From CAWJMN01 sp963844055 (GTDB taxonomy: Bacteria > Planctomycetota > Planctomycetia > Pirellulales > Pirellulaceae): a stretch of DNA of 64,000 nt. The translations under genes were made by a program, and so were the position numbers. Under the pieces are notes generated by a model. The model had not been told where the DNA came from. It saw only the letters and a program-made list of their open reading frames with translations, and did no database searches. Shown piece by piece: positions 37,165-47,430 of this stretch. The stretch covers positions 2,285,369-2,349,368 of the forward strand of contig CAWJMN010000002.1 of assembly GCA_963844055.1 (NCBI GenBank), in the 5' to 3' direction. Position 1 is the stretch's first letter. Each line of letters opens with the position of its first letter.

Positions 37165-37905
37165 CTACGATCCTTGGCTTGCTCCTTGGCAGGCCAACCC
37201 AGCCCAAGCAGCAACCGCCATCGCGGCAGTCTCGATTCGCAAGATGCGGCTTCCGAGCGAAACCTTTTGCCAGCCCGCTTGCATCGCTTGCTCGACCTCT
37301 TCGTCGCTGAAGCCCCCTTCGGGACCGATCGCCACGATCAAGTTGCTTTGCGACTTTCCTTCTGCATTCAGCCAGCCCAGCTCGGTGGGCAGTTGACCGC
37401 CCGGGTGCGCAATCCAGCGCGCTTGGCTGGCATCGGCCGAGCGGAAAAAGTCGGCCGCTTCTTGGGGAGGCTCGACGACCATCAAGCGATTACGGCGACA
37501 TTGCTTGGCCGCTTCAATCGATTGCCGAGCAAGCCGTTCGAGGGCCGAGTCAACAGGCTGGGCCACGCCGCGCTTCGTCACCAGCGGGATCAGCCGTGTC
37601 ACGCCAAGCTCGGTCCCTTTTTCCATCAGCACCTTCTGCCGGTCTCCCTTAGGAAGGGCCACCGCCAGCGTTAGCTCAAATGGCAGCTCGCGCAGCGGTT
37701 CGAGCTTTTCCATAATTCGCAACGAGACTCCATGCTTTTCGATCCGCTCGATCTCGGCAGTGAACTCCGCCCCCAGTCCGTCAAACAGGGTGACCTCGTC
37801 TCCCACCGCGGCGCGCATCACTCGCGTCAGATGCTGGGCTTCGCTATCAACCAGGCGCGCGGTAGCGCCTTGGATCGGCTGTTCGACATAAAACCGCTCG
37901 GACAT
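37165..37905 (-). CDS. rsmE: 16S rRNA (uracil1498-N3)-methyltransferase
   Basis: 246 residues. An N-terminal PUA-like domain (HLTRVMRAAVGDEVTLFDG) is followed by a SPOUT methyltransferase fold with the family motifs KGDRQKVLMEKGTELGVTRL, RNRLMVVEPP, IAIGPEGGFSDEEV and LGSRILRIETAAMA. The enzyme transfers a methyl group from S-adenosylmethionine to N3 of U1498 in 16S rRNA. The start MSERFYVEQ is standard. It is divergent from the ExeA-like ATPase gene. Confidence 0.92.
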   Translation of the reverse strand: MSERFYVEQPIQGATARLVDSEAQHLTRVMRAAVGDEVTLFDGLGAEFTAEIERIEKHGVSLRIMEKLEPLRELPFELTLAVALPKGDRQKVLMEKGTELGVTRLIPLVTKRGVAQPVDSALERLARQSIEAAKQCRRNRLMVVEPPQEAADFFRSADASQARWIAHPGGQLPTELGWLNAEGKSQSNLIVAIGPEGGFSDEEVEQAMQAGWQKVSLGSRILRIETAAMAVAAWAGLACQGASQGS

Positions 37906-38078
37906 CGTCTGCTCTTCCTTCCTTCACGCCGAAAACTGCTCAGCAGGGCGATGAATTCTACGCCCGCAATCGATCAACTTCCGCTGCCCCTACAACCGAT
38001 AAAGATTGACAAGTCGAGGTAGCGGCGGAGCTTGCTGCTGAGCCCTTCGATGATAGCACACTGCGGCAAGGATAGATC

Positions 38079-38933
38079 ATGTACCTGAAATACTGGGGCT
38101 TGCAAGATATTCCGTTCCAAGCGGCTCCTGAAGCTCGGTCGTATGTCTCGCTACCGACGCAGGAAGAAGCGCTGGCCCGGATGGACTTCCTTTCCGAAGG
38201 AGGAGGGCACTTGGGCCTTTTGCTCGGTCCTGCCGGAACCGGCAAGACGCTGGTGCTAGGGGTGTTTGCTCGGCGGATGCGCCGCCGTGGCTACGCCGTG
38301 GTGACGATCGATCGCCCTCCGGCCGACCCACGCCATTTACTGCAAATGATTGCCATGCAGCTAGATCCGCGCGTTCATGGCAAGGAATCGACCAGCCAAC
38401 TTTGGGATGCGCTTTGCGAACGGCTGCTTACCTTGCGGCTGGAAGGTGTTGCGCCGCTGCTGCTGATTGACCAGCTCGATCAATTGCCTCTTGAGACGCA
38501 GACTGTTCTCTATCAAGTCCTTGCTTCACAGCCCGCGATGTCGGCCCGCTTGGGTGTGATCGTTTCGCTTGCCGGTAGTGGCCTCTCGGGAATGGATGAA
38601 CGGCTGGTGGATCTGGCCGACCTGCGGATGGAGCTCGAACCTTGGACCTGCCAAGACACCGAGCGCTTTATCCAGCAGCGTTTGGCCGCGGTCGGTCGCG
38701 ATCGGCCCACGTTTGATGAAGGGGCGATCATTCGCCTGCACGATCTGACGGAAGGGATTCCACGCCGCGTTTGCCAACTGGCCCAACTCGCGCTGGCCGC
38801 CGGAGCGGGCCAAGGTCTGCACACCGTGGATGAAGCCTCGGTGGAAGCGGTCTGTTACGAGCTCTTTTCTTCTCCTGCCGCTTCTAGCGGTTCGATTGAG
38901 CTTTCCAGCGAAGCGGGCTGGCTGGGCAAATAG
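38079..38933 (+). CDS. ExeA-like AAA ATPase
   Basis: 284 residues. MYLKYWGLQDIPFQ at the N-terminus is the typical opening of ExeA/general-secretion-A type ATPases (Y-x-x-F/W-G-x-x-x-x-PF). Walker A LLGPAGTGKT (about 46-55) and Walker B PLLLIDQLDQLP are intact; a sensor region (GVIVSLAGSG) follows. The peptidoglycan-binding part of ExeA is absent, so this is the short cytoplasmic form common in planctomycetes. No secretion genes are adjacent. Partner and role are not evident. Confidence 0.8.
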   Translation: MYLKYWGLQDIPFQAAPEARSYVSLPTQEEALARMDFLSEGGGHLGLLLGPAGTGKTLVLGVFARRMRRRGYAVVTIDRPPADPRHLLQMIAMQLDPRVHGKESTSQLWDALCERLLTLRLEGVAPLLLIDQLDQLPLETQTVLYQVLASQPAMSARLGVIVSLAGSGLSGMDERLVDLADLRMELEPWTCQDTERFIQQRLAAVGRDRPTFDEGAIIRLHDLTEGIPRRVCQLAQLALAAGAGQGLHTVDEASVEAVCYELFSSPAASSGSIELSSEAGWLGK

Positions 38934-39211
38934 CCAGCGGGCAGTCCTCGGGCGGAATTGCCGTCTGAAAATGCGTCTAGATGGTCAGCGACCATCGGTT
39001 TAGGCCCTAAAAACCCCTCAAATCCGAGGGGCCGGCGACGCATTTGACTTCCCCCCAGAGTGACCTAGCTTCCTAGTGGATGGGAGGTTCGCCAAAAGCC
39101 ATAAGGGTGCTGGCCGTTTCAAGGCTGCGCGGGGTGAATTCTCTCCTTCGTTGGCGCTGGTCTTTTGGCCCCCTTTGAATAGTTGACAGGTCCGTGTTCG
39201 AAGCTGATTCC

Positions 39212-40684
39212 ATGACGATAACCACCTCCCTACTACTGACGACGCTGTTTCTGTCGGGCGTAGTGATTTGGCAATACGTTCGCACCTGGAAAGGGGCTTC
39301 GGTCAAAGATACGGATTCCCTGGCGGAACAGCTTAAACAGCTTGCGCTAACGCTTGATCCTATGGATGAAGAAGCGGGCGCCTTTTTGCAACTTGCGCGC
39401 TCGCTGACGACTCCCGGCTACCTTCGAGATCAAGCCGTCGTTAACGCGTTTATACGACTGATTGAAGGACACGTCCGTCTTCAAGAACAGCTCACCTCCG
39501 GTCAGCAGCAACTTTCTGCCCAAGCTCGGCAGATGGATTCGCATGTGACGGAAGCTCGCACCGATGCATTAACACAGGTCGCAAATCGCCGCGCCTTCGA
39601 TGACTTCTTGATTGAGGCCGCTGAAAAGCATAATGCCGACGGTCAAAACTGTTTGATGATGTTGGTCGATGTGGACTACTTCAAAAAGTGCAATGATACC
39701 TACGGCCATCATGCGGGCGATGAAGTGCTCCGGCAAGTCGCCGCCATCCTCAAGCATCATGCCGATGGTCGAGCGCTGGTGGCTCGCTACGGCGGAGAAG
39801 AGTTTGCCATCATCGCATCGGGGTTACCTCGACTAACGATGTGCCAAATGGCAGAGAACCTGCGCAGCCTTGTCGCATGCGCGGCCATTCGCTTTGAATC
39901 CAAACAGATTCGCGTCACGATCAGCGCGGGCATTGCGGACTTGCAGCCGAACGAAGATATCCAGCGATTCATGCAACGTGTTGACGAAGCGCTATACGCC
40001 TCGAAACGGGGTGGCCGTAATTGTTGCCACTGGCATAATGGCACCGACATGCATCGGCTGAAGAGTGCGTCTTCTTCCAAGGATGCGAAAATTGCTGCGA
40101 CAACCGAAGGGGTTGGCGCGCTACTGGGTGGAAAGTGGCTCAGCACTGCACTGACGCCGTTTGATAACTTGGCCCAAGACCCTATAGCACAAGTCTCTAG
40201 TCGCCCCGCATTTTTAGACGACCTCATCCGTCGCTTGTCTCAATGTCGCCGCGAGCGAGGACAATCGACGATCTCGCTGATGTTGGTACAGATTGATGAC
40301 TACGACAAGTTCGTCAAAGAGGGGGCGGATATTGCCAACCTCGTGGTGCGAACGACTTCCAAAGTTTTCAAGGCCACGATGCGTGAGATGGATCATATAA
40401 CGCGGATGAACGAAAGCACGTTTGCCGTTCTGATGCCAGGGATCGACCTAGATACCGCCGGCAGAATTGCTGAACGTGTTCGCAAGACAATCTTGCGAAC
40501 CCATTTGCCTCGCCGGCTTGCGAAGTCCACCTACTCGATCACGGTTGGCGTTGTCGAAGTAGAAGAAAAAGATGACATGGTCATTTTGCTCGATCGCGCC
40601 TCGGCTGCACTAACCACGGCCATCAACCATGGCGGCAATTGCGTCCATAAAGGGAATGGACAACGCATTGCCGTAAAGCACTAG
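39212..40684 (+). CDS. Membrane-anchored tandem GGDEF diguanylate cyclase
   Basis: 490 residues from the ATG at 39212 (MTITTSLLLTTLFLSGVVIW), an N-terminal TM segment; a GTG at 39194 is an alternative start. A linker helix precedes the first GGDEF domain (about 140-285) with TDALTQVANRRAFDD, VDYFKKCNDTYGHHAGD and the active-site RYGGEEFAI. A second GGDEF-like domain (about 330-485) has lost the signature (MNESTFAVLMPG) and is probably regulatory. The first domain should make cyclic di-GMP. The stop overlaps the end of the convergent DUF423 gene by 4 bp. Confidence 0.9.
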   Translation: MTITTSLLLTTLFLSGVVIWQYVRTWKGASVKDTDSLAEQLKQLALTLDPMDEEAGAFLQLARSLTTPGYLRDQAVVNAFIRLIEGHVRLQEQLTSGQQQLSAQARQMDSHVTEARTDALTQVANRRAFDDFLIEAAEKHNADGQNCLMMLVDVDYFKKCNDTYGHHAGDEVLRQVAAILKHHADGRALVARYGGEEFAIIASGLPRLTMCQMAENLRSLVACAAIRFESKQIRVTISAGIADLQPNEDIQRFMQRVDEALYASKRGGRNCCHWHNGTDMHRLKSASSSKDAKIAATTEGVGALLGGKWLSTALTPFDNLAQDPIAQVSSRPAFLDDLIRRLSQCRRERGQSTISLMLVQIDDYDKFVKEGADIANLVVRTTSKVFKATMREMDHITRMNESTFAVLMPGIDLDTAGRIAERVRKTILRTHLPRRLAKSTYSITVGVVEVEEKDDMVILLDRASAALTTAINHGGNCVHKGNGQRIAVKH

Positions 40685-41130
40685 GCCTTGGTGGCTTCGG
40701 GCTTTGACTCTTCGGCAGGTAGCTTCGTGTAGTAGCCGGCCAGCATCAGTAAAAACCATCCGACCAATTGCAAGACGCCGCCAATGGGCACCACATGGAC
40801 CAGTTGCTTTTGCCCGGTCAGCACATACGCATACAAGCAGCCGGAAAATAGCAGCACGCCTAGGAAGATTGCCAGCGCTCCCGCATGGGCCAGCGCACTT
40901 CTCCGTTCACAGGTGAAGACACCAATGATGAGCAGTACCAAGGCGTGAAAGATTTGGTAACGCACGGCAATTTCCCACTGGACTTGTCGTGCCAGCGCCA
41001 GCCGAAGTTCAGAGTCGACCACAAAGATCTTTGCCAGTAGTCCCGGCAGCATGTGGCTTCCCATCGCCCCCGCAGCCACCCCAAGTCCGCCGAGAGCCGC
41101 TCCTAGCACCAACCAAGTTCGCCCGTTCAC
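40681..41130 (-). CDS. DUF423 family membrane protein
   Basis: 149 residues with four hydrophobic segments. VLGAALGGLGVAAGAMGSH (in place of the usual GAFGAHG), WEIAVRYQIFHALVLLIIG and AIFLGVLLFSGCLYA are the DUF423 pattern of small inner-membrane proteins of unknown function. The C-terminus is charged (PAEESKPEATKA). It lies 80 nt downstream of folP on the same strand and may be co-transcribed with it. Confidence 0.85.
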   Translation of the reverse strand: MNGRTWLVLGAALGGLGVAAGAMGSHMLPGLLAKIFVVDSELRLALARQVQWEIAVRYQIFHALVLLIIGVFTCERRSALAHAGALAIFLGVLLFSGCLYAYVLTGQKQLVHVVPIGGVLQLVGWFLLMLAGYYTKLPAEESKPEATKA

Positions 41131-41210
41131 AGTATGCCATTCCCTTTCGGTAGTTTTTTAAGTTCATGCGATCCAAATTGATCGCCCCGCCATGTATTGA
41201 ATCTATAGGA

Positions 41211-42167
41211 CTAGGCAGGAAGCGTTGCTTCCCGGCCATTCAGTCCGCCGCATGCCACGAAAACTTCGAGCGCCCGTTTCACCATGCCGACTTCATGCAC
41301 GCGCAGCACTTGTATCCGCTGCATCGCTAGAGAAAGCGCCGCCCCAGTCGTTCCCGCGTCGAGCACCGGATAGTTTTTGCTTCCCCGCTCTAGCCCCAGC
41401 ATTTTGCCTATAAAGCCTTTGCGAGAATGGCCAACCAGCAAGGGCTGTTCTAAGGCATGATAGCGCCAGCAATGGGCCATCAGCGTAAGGTTGTGTTGGT
41501 GCGTCTTTCCAAAGCCAATGCCGGGATCGAGACAAATCTTTGCAGGTTCAATTCCATCGCCTTGCAAAGCATCCTTCCGCTGTTTCAAGTAATGACCGAT
41601 CTCGCGGACCACATCTTGATAAGTGGGCCGATCTTGCATCGTTTGCGGCGTCCCTTGCATGTGCATGGCACAAACGGCCGCGCCCGATTTCGCGGCAACG
41701 TCGACCATTTGCGCATCCCCTTCCAGGCCGGTGACATCGTTGATGATCTCCGCCCCGCGCTGAATCGCTTCCCAAGCGACACGACTTTTGGAAGTATCGA
41801 TCGAGAGGATCGCCTGCGGGAACTTTTGTTGTATTGCTTCTACTACTGGAATCACTCGCTGCAATTCTTCGTCACAGCCAACCTGCGCTGAATAAGGACG
41901 GGTGCTCTCGCCGCCAATATCGAGAATGTCGGCGCCATCGGTTAGCAATTGCTCGGCCTGTTTCAGCGCGGCATCGACAGCGGTGAAACGTCCCCCATCG
42001 GAAAAGCTATCCGGCGTGACGTTGAGGATTCCCATCAGCCGCGGCATCGGCAGCAGCGACAGGCTTCGGGTTCGCAGCTTCCAAACGCGGGCGATGTTTT
42101 GCGTGGCAAGGCTGCTAAGCCATGCGGCATAGTCGGCGTCGAAGGCGAACTCTCCCAAGGGTGACAT
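41211..42167 (-). CDS. folP: Dihydropteroate synthase
   Basis: 318 residues. Pterin- and pABA-binding motifs are all present: MGILNVTPDSFSDGG, DIGGESTRP, SIDTSKS, INDVTGLEGD, CAMHMQGTPQTMQ, DPGIGFGKT and LVGHSRKGFIGKMLG. It condenses 7,8-dihydropterin pyrophosphate with p-aminobenzoate in folate synthesis. An N-terminal extension of about 40 residues (DADYAAWLSSLATQN) precedes the TIM barrel. Cytoplasmic. Confidence 0.93.
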   Translation of the reverse strand: MSPLGEFAFDADYAAWLSSLATQNIARVWKLRTRSLSLLPMPRLMGILNVTPDSFSDGGRFTAVDAALKQAEQLLTDGADILDIGGESTRPYSAQVGCDEELQRVIPVVEAIQQKFPQAILSIDTSKSRVAWEAIQRGAEIINDVTGLEGDAQMVDVAAKSGAAVCAMHMQGTPQTMQDRPTYQDVVREIGHYLKQRKDALQGDGIEPAKICLDPGIGFGKTHQHNLTLMAHCWRYHALEQPLLVGHSRKGFIGKMLGLERGSKNYPVLDAGTTGAALSLAMQRIQVLRVHEVGMVKRALEVFVACGGLNGREATLPA

Positions 42168-42581
42168 GGTCTTCCTAAGCAGTGGTGGAGGGCTGAATGG
42201 GGCAGGCTCTATTGTAGATAGAAATCAGGTCCCGCGGGCCATGCGGCGTAGCGGGCGGAATCGCACTCCCCTCCCCTGCTCGCTTGGCATTTTGCCTACT
42301 TTTCCCGGCCGAGGTAGTTGGCCGTATTGGCCGTCCTTACCCGCCTTGCCGGCAAACATTTTTGCGAGCATTCGAGTCGCTAAAAGCCCCTCTTAACTGC
42401 CACACCAAGGGCTCTAAAATCGATTAGGCCGTGCGCCCGTCAAAAAGGTGGCTTCCGGGGCGTACATAGGCTCTAACGCGTCCTAGCGACAAGTTTTTAA
42501 ACCTCGATCAAGCAAATTCAATCGGTTTGCTTTTTAAAACTTTTCGCTTTATCGCATGCGAGTGACCAGACGTGTCACACG
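42168..42581. other. Intergenic region, nothing recognised
   Basis: 414 bp between the ends of folP and the sulfatase region. No stop-free frame of note, no copy of the dispersed repeats, and no strong hairpin with a T-tract was seen. Confidence 0.4.
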
Positions 42582-44029
42582 CTACTTCGCCTCTTTGGCC
42601 CAGCGTTTCATCTGATCGATATTGGCCTGTAGCTTGGCCGCTTGAGGATGCCCTTTCAGATAGACGGCCATGTCGCTGTCGTACATCGCGTCGGACTCGG
42701 GCTGTTGGCCTTGGTCTTTGGTGCGGGCTTCCCACTGGGTCAGTTGATCCCGCATCTGCTTGAGCTGGGAGGCATGGTTTGGATCGCTTGCAAGGTTTTT
42801 CGTCTCCCAAGGATCGGCTTGAAGATCGTAAAGCTCTTCCGGCGCGCGTTGCGGCGCGAACAGCAATTGCTCCGGCAGCCCCGTCAGTTTTCCGGCTGCG
42901 TGCAGCTCGCGCAGGCGAATCAATGTTGGCTTGTCATCCTTGTAAAGGCAAGGTTGCAAGTGCGGACGCTGCGGCAAATAGTTGCGAATGTATTTGAAGT
43001 CTTTAGAGCGGACACTGCGGATGTGGTCGACCGTTTCATCGCAGCGATCTCGCGCGGCAAACACATACTCACGAGGCGTATCGTTTTTCAAAAGGCTGCG
43101 TCCCTGCATCCAAGCGGGGATCGGCTGGCCGGCAAGTTCCAGCGTGGTGGCCGCAAGATCGATATGCTCGACCAAGTCATGCCGCTTGCTATCCGCAGTA
43201 ATTCCTGGGCCGCGAACGACCAGCGGCACATGCGTTCCTTCATCGTACAAGAACTGTTTGCCACGAGCGTGGCTGATGCCGTGGTCGGTCATGAAGAAGA
43301 CATACGTTGATTCCAGCAACTTCTCTGCTTCTAAACGAGCGAGGACCTCTCCCACTTGCAGATCAGTACAGCGCACGCCATCCAAATAGGCGGCCCAGTC
43401 TTCGCGCAGGACCGGATCATCGGGATAGTACGGCGGAAGTTTCACCAGGGTCGGATCGGTCAACGTTTTGAGCGCCTTCTTGACGACGGGCCGCAGGCCG
43501 CCACCATCTCGATGTTTGCCGCCGTGCAATTGCACTTGGGCAAAAAAAGGTTGTCCCGGCTTGCGATCTGACCAGTCGGCGCCGTTATAGATGTGTGGGT
43601 CCCATTCGAAGTTGTAGTCGGTCTTGCCGATCTGCTTACTTTGCGGCCAACTGCAATTGGTCGTGTAGTAACCTGCCTTTTGCATGAGGTCTGGCAGTGG
43701 CGAAATCTCTGGCGAGAGCGCAAGCTTCAGTTCGCCTCGTCCGCTGCGATGGTTTTCGCGCCGATGGTCGTTTGATAACAGCCGGTGATCAGGGCCGACC
43801 GACAGGCCGAGCAAACCGGCGCGGTAACAAACGCCTTGGTGAACTGCACACCCGAGCGGGCCATGGCATCCACATGCGGCGTGCTAATCATCTTTTCGCC
43901 ATAGCAGCCAAAGTTCGGCGACATGTCGTCAACGATAATCCAGACAATGTTGGGGCGCTCGGCCGCTTGAGCGATCGTGCTTAGCAAACCGCAGAGGAAA
44001 AATGTTGATAGGGATAGCCAGCGAAGCAT
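42582..44029 (-). CDS. Secreted type I sulfatase, one frame break
   Basis: The start MLRWLSLSTFFLCGLLSTIA is a signal peptide, followed by PNIVWIIVDDMSPNFGCYG (metal-binding Asp pair). The formylglycine site reads CSACR, fitting C-x-[PA]-x-R but not the common CxPSR. The first frame stops at 43727 after QTTIGAKTIAADEAN; the rest lies in another frame (to 42582) with HNHRSGRGE-like, FFMTDHGISHARGKQF and a C-terminal ATKDQGQQPESDAMY. One base added in the A-run at about 43756-43761 joins them (TIGAKNHRSGRG) and gives 482 residues. Planctomycete sulfatases desulfate algal polysaccharides; the substrate is unknown. A homopolymer error is likely. Confidence 0.88.
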
Positions 44030-44285
44030 GGCATCGTCCTTGTAGGGAGAGTTGCAGTCGTTTCGACCTCCGTGGTCGCAAGGCCGCTAGGAGTTCCCCA
44101 AGTGTACGCGCGTCCGCGACGGTTTGCAAAGCGGATGGGAAATGGTGCGGAACTTTCAGCCGGGTGGAGCAAGCTGCTTTGCAAGTTTACAGTCAGATTT
44201 TATCTACCCGTTGGCATTCTACTCCGTTAGGCTAAGCCTATTGGGTGGCAATGAGATAGGCTTTTGTCGAAGGCGGCTTTCTTTT

Positions 44286-44915
44286 ATGGCTAAACGTCGT
44301 GGTCTTCAAAAGCAAGTTGCAGAAGCGTTGCTTCCGCTGGGGTTTATTCAACGTTCGGGAGTGAACTTCACCAGACAGGTTGGCAAGCAACTGCATTTCG
44401 TAGGATTGCAGTACCGACGCTCTGCCAGCGACATCACATTTAACCTGGGATGCCATTTTGTTGGTGTAGCCTCACTATTTGATTTTCGCGAAGTGAAGGT
44501 TGCCGACCTCGACTTGTTAGATTGTGGGATGCAGACGCGAGTCGGCAAACATATCGGTAAGGGCGACTTCGATGTTTGGTGGGATCCTGATCAGGCCCAA
44601 GTACCGGTGGTTCTAGAGCAAGCCACTACCGCCATCCATTCTGCATTTGATGGCTTCGTCGAGCTTTGGGGAAAAGATGGATTAACGCTTCTAAAAAAAC
44701 ATGTTAAGTGCACCGGCAGTTCCATTCGTTTCTCGGGTCGATTGAACCATTGGCTAAGGGGCCAGGTAAAGTTTGACCAATACTGCTTTCTTGCATTGCT
44801 TTGCCGGGTGCATCGTCTCGATGCACTTGCAGACATGTTTTATGTGAAGGCATGCAACAATGCTAAGTTTTCAGTGCTTATTAACGATCTGGCTACAATC
44901 ATGATGGGGAAGTAG
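44286..44915 (+). CDS. DUF4304-like hypothetical protein
   Basis: 209 residues from the ATG at 44286 (MAKRRGLQKQVAEALLPLGF); the upstream frame is unlikely to be translated. The pattern of an N-terminal helix, then GFIQRSGVNFTRQ, LHFVGLQYRRSASDITFNLG and CHFVGV resembles DUF4304, a family of unknown function that often sits in immunity-gene neighbourhoods. Cytoplasmic, no catalytic residues recognised. It is isolated on its strand; a cluster repeat fragment (AAGTACCCCAGG) follows the stop codon. Confidence 0.6.
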   Translation: MAKRRGLQKQVAEALLPLGFIQRSGVNFTRQVGKQLHFVGLQYRRSASDITFNLGCHFVGVASLFDFREVKVADLDLLDCGMQTRVGKHIGKGDFDVWWDPDQAQVPVVLEQATTAIHSAFDGFVELWGKDGLTLLKKHVKCTGSSIRFSGRLNHWLRGQVKFDQYCFLALLCRVHRLDALADMFYVKACNNAKFSVLINDLATIMMGK

Positions 44916-45121
44916 CCACTAAGTACCCCAGGTTTTAAACAGGAGTTGCCAAGCGATTAAAGGCCTGCCTTGCCCAACGGTCACGCCCTTTAAAAGCCTC
45001 AGGTGCTTGCCACCCAAGTGGGATCAAGAACCAGGGCCACAGGATAATTCCCTTTGATTCAATTCAGACACAAACCTGCCAATAGTCGCCGGCAGGTTAC
45101 CAGCAGTGGTGTGCAGTCCAA

Positions 45122-45799
45122 TTACTGTCGCAGGACGGCCGCCGTTAGCAAAGGAAAAAGGAACAGCGCCCAAAGTCGCCAATGCCAAGCGACCTGAAAG
45201 TTATAGAGGTTCGCTATGCTCAGTAGCACACAGACTACTTGGACTGCGGAGCACATAAAAAGTGTCAGATAGGCAGAGCCCATTACCCGGGTTGGCATCA
45301 CGTTTGTGAATCCAAGTGCCACAATAACTTGCAACCCAGCCTGAATCCCTAGGAGGGTAAGCAGTGCCTTGCGCGAGGTGAAGTTTTGGCCGTTCGCTGG
45401 ATCTTGTTGGTGTTTCAGTGCTGTGATTTGAAACAGGTAAAGGGCCAGCGAAAAAAGTACAAGGCAGATAGCCAGCATCGCAGCATACTGCAAGGAAGTA
45501 GGAATGAGATCTGCCTGCGGGCTGCTGGGATTCTCGGGGCCAAAGTCTAGCATCCCTAAAACAATCCGAAGCGAAACCAGCAGACCTAGCCATAGGCTGC
45601 ATCCCCACCCTGCCACGCATTGCCGCGATCTTGCATCGTCGTACGGCACTAGGAATATCGCCGCAATCAAGCTCCAGGCCGAGACCATTGCTCCTAGCTG
45701 TTGTAATGCCACAAGGGCAACCACGCAGATCGCTGCGATGGAAAGTAAGTCTTGCAGCGCATATCGGCAATAGCGAAACACTGCTCCTCCGTTTTCCAT
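45122..45799 (-). CDS. Hypothetical multi-pass membrane protein
   Basis: 225 residues with six or so hydrophobic segments, such as LLSIAAICVVALVALQQLG, LWLGLLVSLRIVLGML, MLAICLVLFSLALYLF and CSAVQVVCVLLSIANLYNF. No recognisable transporter or enzyme motif. The start MENGGAVFRYCRYALQD is plausible. It stands alone between the DUF4304-like gene and the DUF1593 gene. Function unknown. Confidence 0.65.
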   Translation of the reverse strand: MENGGAVFRYCRYALQDLLSIAAICVVALVALQQLGAMVSAWSLIAAIFLVPYDDARSRQCVAGWGCSLWLGLLVSLRIVLGMLDFGPENPSSPQADLIPTSLQYAAMLAICLVLFSLALYLFQITALKHQQDPANGQNFTSRKALLTLLGIQAGLQVIVALGFTNVMPTRVMGSAYLTLFMCSAVQVVCVLLSIANLYNFQVAWHWRLWALFLFPLLTAAVLRQ

Positions 45800-45901
45800 C
45801 GTCGTTCAATTTTGCCTGGACGCCCCTTTAGGATAGCAGGAGATGCAGAAGGTTGAGAGGGAAATCTTATCGGAGCTTTGAGGACGCGGTTGTTTCGTTT
45901 C

Positions 45902-47302
45902 TTACTCCGTCGGTTGAAAGATGATCCTGCGATACCCGGAAAGGTTGTGCGTTCCGTGATCTGTGACTTCGCAGATTACATGAAAAGTCTTTCCTGCTGA
46001 GTCGGCCGGTACGTTTACTTGGGCGACACTCGGGTCGCTAGTTTTGATTTCGACGTTTTTGTCGTAGGATCCCGCGGCAGACAAGACCCACCAACGAAAC
46101 GTTAGGCTGTCCCCGTCCGGGTCGTACGATTTCGATGCGTCGAGCGTGATCGTGGTTCCTTGCCGAGGTTTTAAGGTGATTATTTCATAGCGTTTGTCAT
46201 CGTCAATAGCGACCACAGGATTGCGATTTCCGGAACCTTCCCTGGCCCAGTCCATGCGAGCAGCGAAGTTGTTGAAAGTCGCCAAGTAGAAGTGGTCTTC
46301 CAATTTCTGACAGATGCCATAGGCGGGGGATTGATGGTTGGTGAAGCACGATGTCACATTGTCTTGCCCTTTTCCCCACGCGAAATATCCGCCCCAACCT
46401 CCTTGAGTGGGAACATTGGGGTCATTTAGTCCGGTGGGCAATAGGTGCAGGAAAGCGGGCGTGTCTCCTTCAACCCCATATTTATATTTTGGGTAGACGC
46501 TTCCCAGATGGCCGTGCGACTGTACATGTAATTCATATTCCCTCCAGTTTTTCTTCCCCGTACCATTCTGGAATTTCCAGGCACATTCGTCCCAGATAAA
46601 GAGCAGGTCGTTTTCAAATTCCGTTCGCATCCATTGATGGGAACTGTCGCTGAATGGAGTATTCTGGTCTCTATCCTGATCGGTGATCGCATAGACGCGT
46701 AGCTTGTGTAAGAACGCTTTTAGCTCGGCGTCGGTACGATCCTTTTTGACTCGCCAAATCGCTTGAGCTAGCGTGTTGCCACCTCCCCAAACCGTAATCC
46801 AAACGGGACGTTCATCGTCCTCGTCTGCCAAGTCGATGATCAGTTGGCTTCCTGGTGAATCGTTACCTTCGCCAACGTGCACGGCTCCGCGCTTTCGACT
46901 GCCGAACATCGTACGGTCTTTAAGATACTGGGGGCTTGGCCAGTATCCAATGTTTTGACGCGATTCATCTTTCATGTGGCCGATCTGCTGGGACCGTTTT
47001 TGTAAATTAGAAAGGTCTTGTTCGTAGGCGTTAGTGGCAACGTGGATTAAATCCAGAAAGTCGTCGCGAGTTGTCCCCAGACTCCAGCCAGTCGTAAAGA
47101 CCAGCCCTTCAATTTCTAGCATGTCAGCATGCACCAACAGACGCACTAGAGATTCGCTGTCATCGGTCTCCCACGTGGAAACGTCCGTCAGCACGACCAC
47201 TCGCGGCTTTGGTCGATCTGCAAAACAGACCTTCGAACCGACAAAGCATACAAAGGTCGACATTATCAAGACACACGTTCTTGCCAGCGGGTTATTGCAC
47301 AT
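45902..47302 (-). CDS. DUF1593 (nucleoside-hydrolase-like) secreted protein
   Basis: 466 residues with a signal peptide (CVLIMSTFVCFVGSKVCFA). The N-terminal domain matches DUF1593: VVVLTDVSTWETDDSESLVR (nucleoside-hydrolase-like acidic metal site), ADMLEIEGLVFTTGWS, VWITVWGGGNTLAQAI and YAITDQDRD. The C-terminal part (DPDGDSLTFRWWVLS) is the immunoglobulin-like domain of Sde182-type cellulose-binding proteins. Likely a periplasmic glycan-acting enzyme. With the neighbouring DUF1593 gene it is divergent from an AraC regulator, which may control both. Confidence 0.85.
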   Translation of the reverse strand: MCNNPLARTCVLIMSTFVCFVGSKVCFADRPKPRVVVLTDVSTWETDDSESLVRLLVHADMLEIEGLVFTTGWSLGTTRDDFLDLIHVATNAYEQDLSNLQKRSQQIGHMKDESRQNIGYWPSPQYLKDRTMFGSRKRGAVHVGEGNDSPGSQLIIDLADEDDERPVWITVWGGGNTLAQAIWRVKKDRTDAELKAFLHKLRVYAITDQDRDQNTPFSDSSHQWMRTEFENDLLFIWDECAWKFQNGTGKKNWREYELHVQSHGHLGSVYPKYKYGVEGDTPAFLHLLPTGLNDPNVPTQGGWGGYFAWGKGQDNVTSCFTNHQSPAYGICQKLEDHFYLATFNNFAARMDWAREGSGNRNPVVAIDDDKRYEIITLKPRQGTTITLDASKSYDPDGDSLTFRWWVLSAAGSYDKNVEIKTSDPSVAQVNVPADSAGKTFHVICEVTDHGTHNLSGYRRIIFQPTE

Positions 47303-47430
47303 TTTGATTATGTTGCGTGCTTTTGATAAATGGTTATTCGTTCCTTAACCTTGAACGCGAGAAACGGCCGATCAATTTGAGCAAGACAAAACGTCGATTG
47401 CAGTAAATGAGCAGTAGGACGTTTACTTGT

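Noticed and set aside
36801..37214. Possible 137-aa gene on the minus strand
   Set aside because: It overlaps the start of the coiled-coil protein gene, lacks a ribosome binding site and has no recognisable features.
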